NCBI GenBank assembly: GCA_035315885.1
Contig: DATFXM010000066.1
Location: forward strand, 1-64,000
Direction of reading: 5' to 3'
DNA: 64,000 nt
Source of the DNA: DATFXM01 sp035315885
GTDB taxonomy: Bacteria; Acidobacteriota; Blastocatellia; UBA7656
Positions within the stretch are counted from its first letter, which is position 1; each line of letters starts with the position of its first letter. The notes beneath the pieces were generated by a model. That model searched no databases. It worked only from the letters and a program-made list of their open reading frames with translations, and was not told the origin of the DNA. Both the position numbers and the translations under genes were made by a program. Below, piece by piece: positions 60,923 through 64,000 of the stretch.

Positions 60923-62428
60923 TTGCGCCGAAGAATCTCGTTACTGGTCGTAGCTCTTTTCGCGGCAGCGCTTGCCGTATTGAGTCACGGTTGCTCGAGT
61001 CCCGACACTGATGCAGGCAGCAGCGACGAGAACCTGAGCTTCGACCTGAACGACCAGAAATTGAAAGACCGCCTTGGCGAGGACGACGGTTATTCGTTCG
61101 CCATTCTTTACGGCGCCGACATTCACGGAAGCCTCGAAACCTGTGGCTGACCAAGCCACCCTCTGGGTGGACTGGCACGGCGTGTCAGCTATTTAAAAGC
61201 CTTCAAGCACAGGTCGAATATGGAAGTCCCGACGCTTTTCGTGGATGCGGGCAACGTCTTCACCGATGACCGATTTAACGGCGTCGAGTTGCCGGCTGAG
61301 GTTATGACAAAAAACAAATGGGTAGTCAAGGCGTACGGCGAAGAGCATCATGACGCGGCTAACATAAGCTACCCCGACTTGCCCTACATGGCCGATCTGC
61401 TTAAGAAAGATGGCTACGACAAGCGCTCCGACGAGCTGCCCTTCATGCAGCGAATCGTATCGGCCAACGTCCAACCCGCCGACGATACTTGTCGCGCACC
61501 GGTGCCTTTTGTCGTCCGCGAGATCACTCTCAAGAGGGGCGCGCCAGGAAAGAAGATTCGAGTCGGAATAACCGGTCTCACCGAGGGAAAGCCTACGGGA
61601 CCAAACGGCGAACGTCAGACCTCGTTCCCTCATTTCAAGATCGATGACCCATTCGAGGCTGCCAAGCGCATCATCCCTGAGCTGAAGAAGAAGGCCGATT
61701 TCATCGTGGTGCTTGCTTACATGCCCGCTGACATGACGCAGCGACTGGCATCTGAGAATCCCGACATCGACACGATCATTGCTGCTCGGCAGACCAGCTC
61801 GATGGACGATCCGCAGCACTTTAACCGCGCGACGATCGTGAATGCGTTCGTGCAGACAAAGTATCTCGGAGAGCTAAGGGTCTACGTGAAGGGTGACGGC
61901 ACGATCGATAACCAGATAAACCGATACGTTCAGCTCGACTCAAACATTCCGGACGACGCGAAGGCACTGGAAACAGTCAATACCGCGCACACTGACTTCA
62001 CCAACGAGCAGAGCAAGACGGCGCAGGCTACTGCTACGAAGACAAACGTGTTCGGTTCGGGCGATTCGCCCTTCGTGGGCTCACAAACCTGTGCGACATG
62101 TCACGCCGAAGCGAATGACGTCTGGTCCAGGAGCGGTCACGCTCATGCGATGGCTACGCTTGAACGCAAAAACGAGCAGTTCGACAACGAGTGTGTGGGG
62201 TGTCACGTTGTTGCCTATCAGAAGGGTGGGTTCCAGTCGCTCTACACGACACCACAGCTTGCAAACGTACAATGCGAGTCGTGCCATGGTCCGGGCAGCG
62301 ATCACGCCGCGGCGCCGGCAAAAGGATACGGGTTTATGTCGACACCGGTCGGGTGCGTTCAGTGTCACACAAAAACGAACAGTCCCGACTTTGAATTCAC
62401 TAGCTACTGGGCGAGGATAAAGCACTAA
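60923..62428 (+). CDS. Lipoprotein metallophosphoesterase-tetraheme cytochrome c, with in-frame TGA at codon 76
   Basis: One frame of 502 codons interrupted only by TGA at 61148-61150; possibly a selenoprotein, otherwise a nonsense mutation or error. TTG 60923 has GGGAGG six bases upstream and begins a lipoprotein signal (lipobox LSHGC). Next comes FAILYGADIHGSLETCG, the TGA, then PSHPLGGLARRVSYLKAF. From memory, relatives read Cys-Gly-Cys here, so the TGA replaces the second cysteine. About 80-340 is 5'-nucleotidase-like metallophosphoesterase (VPTLFVDAGNVF, VGITGLTEG). The C-terminal 120 residues carry four heme motifs: CATCH, CVGCH, CESCH, CVQCH, resembling cytochrome c554. As annotated normally it would appear as two genes, 60923-61150 and 61220-62428. 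Confidence 0.8.
61151..61176 (+). other. Hairpin directly after the in-frame TGA, possible recoding element
   Basis: CCACCC-TCT-GGGTGG forms six perfect pairs with a three-base loop (61156-61170). Outer CCA (61151-61153) and TGG (61173-61175) add three pairs across a two-by-two internal loop. It lies where bacterial SECIS elements lie. However, the loop has no G in its first two positions and begins closer to the TGA than usual, and the same bases encode the conserved SHPLGG, so it may be coincidence. Confidence 0.35.
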
Positions 62429-62506
62429 TAGTGCTGAGGGCCGAGTGCTGAGCTTCGCACCGGATGGCCTAATCAAGATCACTCAGGCTTCAGCACTCAG
62501 GACTAG
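62421..62506. repeat. Intergenic 'gtgctgag/cagcactcag' inverted repeat
   Basis: AGCACT (62421-62426) and AGTGCT (62430-62435) form a tight palindrome across the stop codon of the cytochrome gene. They are followed by gtgctgagggccgagtgctg and, after a spacer, the complementary cttcagcactcaggact. It is the same word family as the array at 133-236. It ends just before dciA. Confidence 0.6.
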
Positions 62507-62508
62507 AA

Positions 62509-62958
62509 ATGTTGACGCAGTTGACCAGCATCATACCGAAGTTGCTGATGCGCACTGAGGATTCCGAACAAGCGCGTGAGCAATCGGTGTTCGCCTCGTG
62601 GCTGGTTGCCGTAGGGGGTCATATCAGACGAGTCACCACCCCGGTGAGGCTCGAGCGCAAGACCCTGATCGTAGCGGTGACCGACCGGACTTGGCGCAAA
62701 CAGCTCAAGGCGGTCAGCGGCGAACTCCTCTTCAAGCTCAATTCCCTTCTCGGAGCACCGCTGGTCACCTCAATCGAGTTCGCGGTCAACCCTAAGCTGG
62801 TTATTCCGGTCCCGGAACCTCCGCCTCAAATTGAATTCGTCGCCCCCGAACAGCAGGCCGAGCCCCTGAAGGAAGTCGCAGGATCGATCGGCGATCCTGA
62901 ACTGCGCGGCGCATTCCTTCGCGTCGCGGGAAAGTGTCTGGAGAGAAGGGCGCGATGA
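62509..62958 (+). CDS. dciA: DciA family protein (DUF721)
   Basis: 149 aa. The KH-like N-terminal domain (VFASWLVAVGGHIRRVTTPV, LERKTLIVAVTDRTWRKQL, LLFKLNSLLG) matches DUF721/DciA, the ancestral loader of the replicative helicase DnaB in bacteria that lack DnaC. The C-terminal 60 residues are proline-rich then helical and basic. The final ATGA overlaps the start of the ABC ATPase gene. Confidence 0.8.
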   Translation: MLTQLTSIIPKLLMRTEDSEQAREQSVFASWLVAVGGHIRRVTTPVRLERKTLIVAVTDRTWRKQLKAVSGELLFKLNSLLGAPLVTSIEFAVNPKLVIPVPEPPPQIEFVAPEQQAEPLKEVAGSIGDPELRGAFLRVAGKCLERRAR

Positions 62959-63920
62959 CCGCCAATGACTCGCTTGAAACTGTTGTTGAGATCAAACACC
63001 TCACCAAGGACTACCAGACCGGATTCTTCAAGCAGCGAACTGTTCGAGCACTCGATGACCTTTCACTGAAGGTGTATCGAGGTGAGATCTTCGGGTTTCT
63101 TGGACCGAACGGCGCGGGCAAGACTACTACGCTGAAGCTGCTCGTCGGATTGATCTATCCGACTCACGGAACCGCGTTCATACTCGGGAACCCGATTACC
63201 CACGTCGAGACCAGAGCGCGAATTGGCTACCTGCCGGAGAATCCATATTTTTACGACTACTTGTCAGGTCGCGAATTGCTCCACTACACCGGTGCACTCT
63301 TTGGCCTGCCAAATGAGGCCGCGAGGCAGCGCACCAACGAACTGCTGAAGATGGTCGGCCTCGAACCCGAGCGCGCGGACAGACACTTGCGAAAGTATTC
63401 AAAGGGCATGCTGCAACGCATTGGGATCGCGCAGGCGTTAATGAACGACCCGGAGATCGTGTTCCTCGATGAGCCGATGTCTGGCCTCGACCCAATCGGA
63501 CGTCGTGAAGTTCGCGATCTGATGATCGAGCTGCGACGCAACAACAAGACAGTATTTTTCTCTTCGCACATCTTGTCGGACGTCGAAGCCCTGTGCGATC
63601 GGGCCGCCATTCTGGAACGCGGCACGCTGCTCCGATGCGGCAGTGTACTTGAGCTGACGGCTTCTGGTGACGATAGCCGCGAGATAGTGGCAACTGGCCT
63701 CGACGACGCCGCGCTTGCTTCGCTCAGTAAGAGCGCCCCCCCGTTTCAAGTCGCAAGTGCAACGCTGGGAGGTGTCCGGCTAATCATCCAGTCTGAAGCG
63801 GACGTCGAGGAAATAATCGCCGCGATTCGGCGCGAAGGTGGAAAACTCGTTTCGATCAATCCACGAAGGTCGTCTCTTGAAGACGCGTTTCAAGACCGCT
63901 TGCGGCAGGACCATCAATGA
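62955..63920 (+). CDS. ABC transporter ATP-binding protein
   Basis: 321 aa from ATG 62955, with GAGAAGGG upstream (GTG 62934 is less likely). Walker A GFLGPNGAGKTTTLK, Q-loop GYLPENPYFYDYL, signature YSKGMLQRIGIAQAL, Walker B EIVFLDEPMSGLDP and the H-loop FFSSHILSDVE. The C-terminal 100 residues are the accessory domain of ABC-2-type exporters (CcmA/DrrA-like). Substrate unknown. It overlaps dciA and the next gene. Confidence 0.92.
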   Translation: MTANDSLETVVEIKHLTKDYQTGFFKQRTVRALDDLSLKVYRGEIFGFLGPNGAGKTTTLKLLVGLIYPTHGTAFILGNPITHVETRARIGYLPENPYFYDYLSGRELLHYTGALFGLPNEAARQRTNELLKMVGLEPERADRHLRKYSKGMLQRIGIAQALMNDPEIVFLDEPMSGLDPIGRREVRDLMIELRRNNKTVFFSSHILSDVEALCDRAAILERGTLLRCGSVLELTASGDDSREIVATGLDDAALASLSKSAPPFQVASATLGGVRLIIQSEADVEEIIAAIRREGGKLVSINPRRSSLEDAFQDRLRQDHQ

Positions 63921-64000
63921 AGCCGCGCATTAAGTTGTACCGCTCAGCTCGCGCGTCGATCCTACTGCTGATGGCGACCGCGACTGTTTTCTCTTACGGC
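63917..64000 (+). CDS. Partial gene following the ABC ATPase (possibly the permease)
   Basis: Only the first 28 codons are in the window. ATG 63917 overlaps the ATPase stop (ATGA). It begins MKPRIKLYRSARAS and runs into a hydrophobic segment ILLLMATATVFSYG. It could be the membrane partner of the ATPase or a secreted protein with a signal peptide; too little is visible to decide. Confidence 0.55.
   Translation, partial: MKPRIKLYRSARASILLLMATATVFSYG

Noticed and set aside
61151..61176. Transcription terminator inside the cytochrome gene
   Set aside because: The hairpin has no following T-run and lies within continuous coding sense, so termination is unlikely.

Overview
The window looks like chromosome of a soil-type Acidobacteriota, most likely class Blastocatellia. 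The grounds are a protein of the VWFA-related Acidobacterial type (10790-11812), system II cytochrome c maturation, many secreted or lipoprotein genes, and intergenic 'actcagcactcag' and 'gaaacccgaaaccag' repeats of a kind I recall from these genomes. The placement is inference; no rRNA gene is present to confirm it. No tRNA, prophage, intact insertion sequence or CRISPR array was seen.

Layout. 0.3-6.6 kb: resB-ccsA (cytochrome c assembly) behind a clear sigma-70 promoter, then a dienelactone-hydrolase-like enzyme, an MscS channel and a lytic transglycosylase. 7.2-13.8 kb: a nucleotide-sugar operon (DegT aminotransferase, UDP-xylose synthase, UDP-glucose dehydrogenase), a secreted von Willebrand protein, XdhC and a glutaryl-CoA-dehydrogenase-like enzyme. 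13.9-20.7 kb, mostly minus strand: a glycosyltransferase, two secreted proteins, DUF3224 and EthD-like genes, a frame-disrupted small membrane protein, a stand-alone POTRA protein, a polysaccharide deacetylase and an internally duplicated DoxX-like membrane protein. 20.9-24.9 kb: a coiled-coil membrane protein divergent from two paralogous substrate-binding proteins, one fused to a von Willebrand A domain.

24.9-37.7 kb is a minus-strand chemosensory cluster read in the order receptor, receptor, cheW, cheR, cheA, cheB, cheY, cheX, GAF, cheY, PATAN. There is no flagellar gene nearby, so it probably controls type IV pili, surface behaviour or another output. Its promoter has a perfect 20-bp palindrome next to the -35 box. 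38.1-50.9 kb is a mixed region. It contains a very large sigma-54-type activator whose N-terminus looks like the DNA-binding part of an IS630 transposase, a beta-propeller gene with a strong promoter, and a benzoate-CoA-ligase-like gene overlapping a Ycf48-like gene.

51.1-59.2 kb is a complete fatty-acid beta-oxidation operon (fadR-lcfA-fadN-fadA-fadE). In front of fadR lies a perfect inverted repeat matching the operator I recall for Bacillus-type TetR-family FadR, placed just downstream of a recognisable promoter. 59.5-64.0 kb carries a hydrolase, maf, a lipoprotein metallophosphoesterase-tetraheme cytochrome gene, dciA and the start of an ABC transporter operon.

The most unusual observation is that the metallophosphoesterase-cytochrome gene is cut by one in-frame TGA. 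The TGA sits exactly where a conserved Cys-Gly-Cys motif would have its second cysteine, and a strong hairpin follows it directly. This is either a new selenoprotein candidate or a nonsense or sequencing change. Other leading items are the IS630-HTH/TPR/sigma-54 fusion, the FadR operator-promoter, the palindrome before the chemosensory operon, the two paralogous substrate-binding proteins, and two small genes recovered only by allowing frameshifts.
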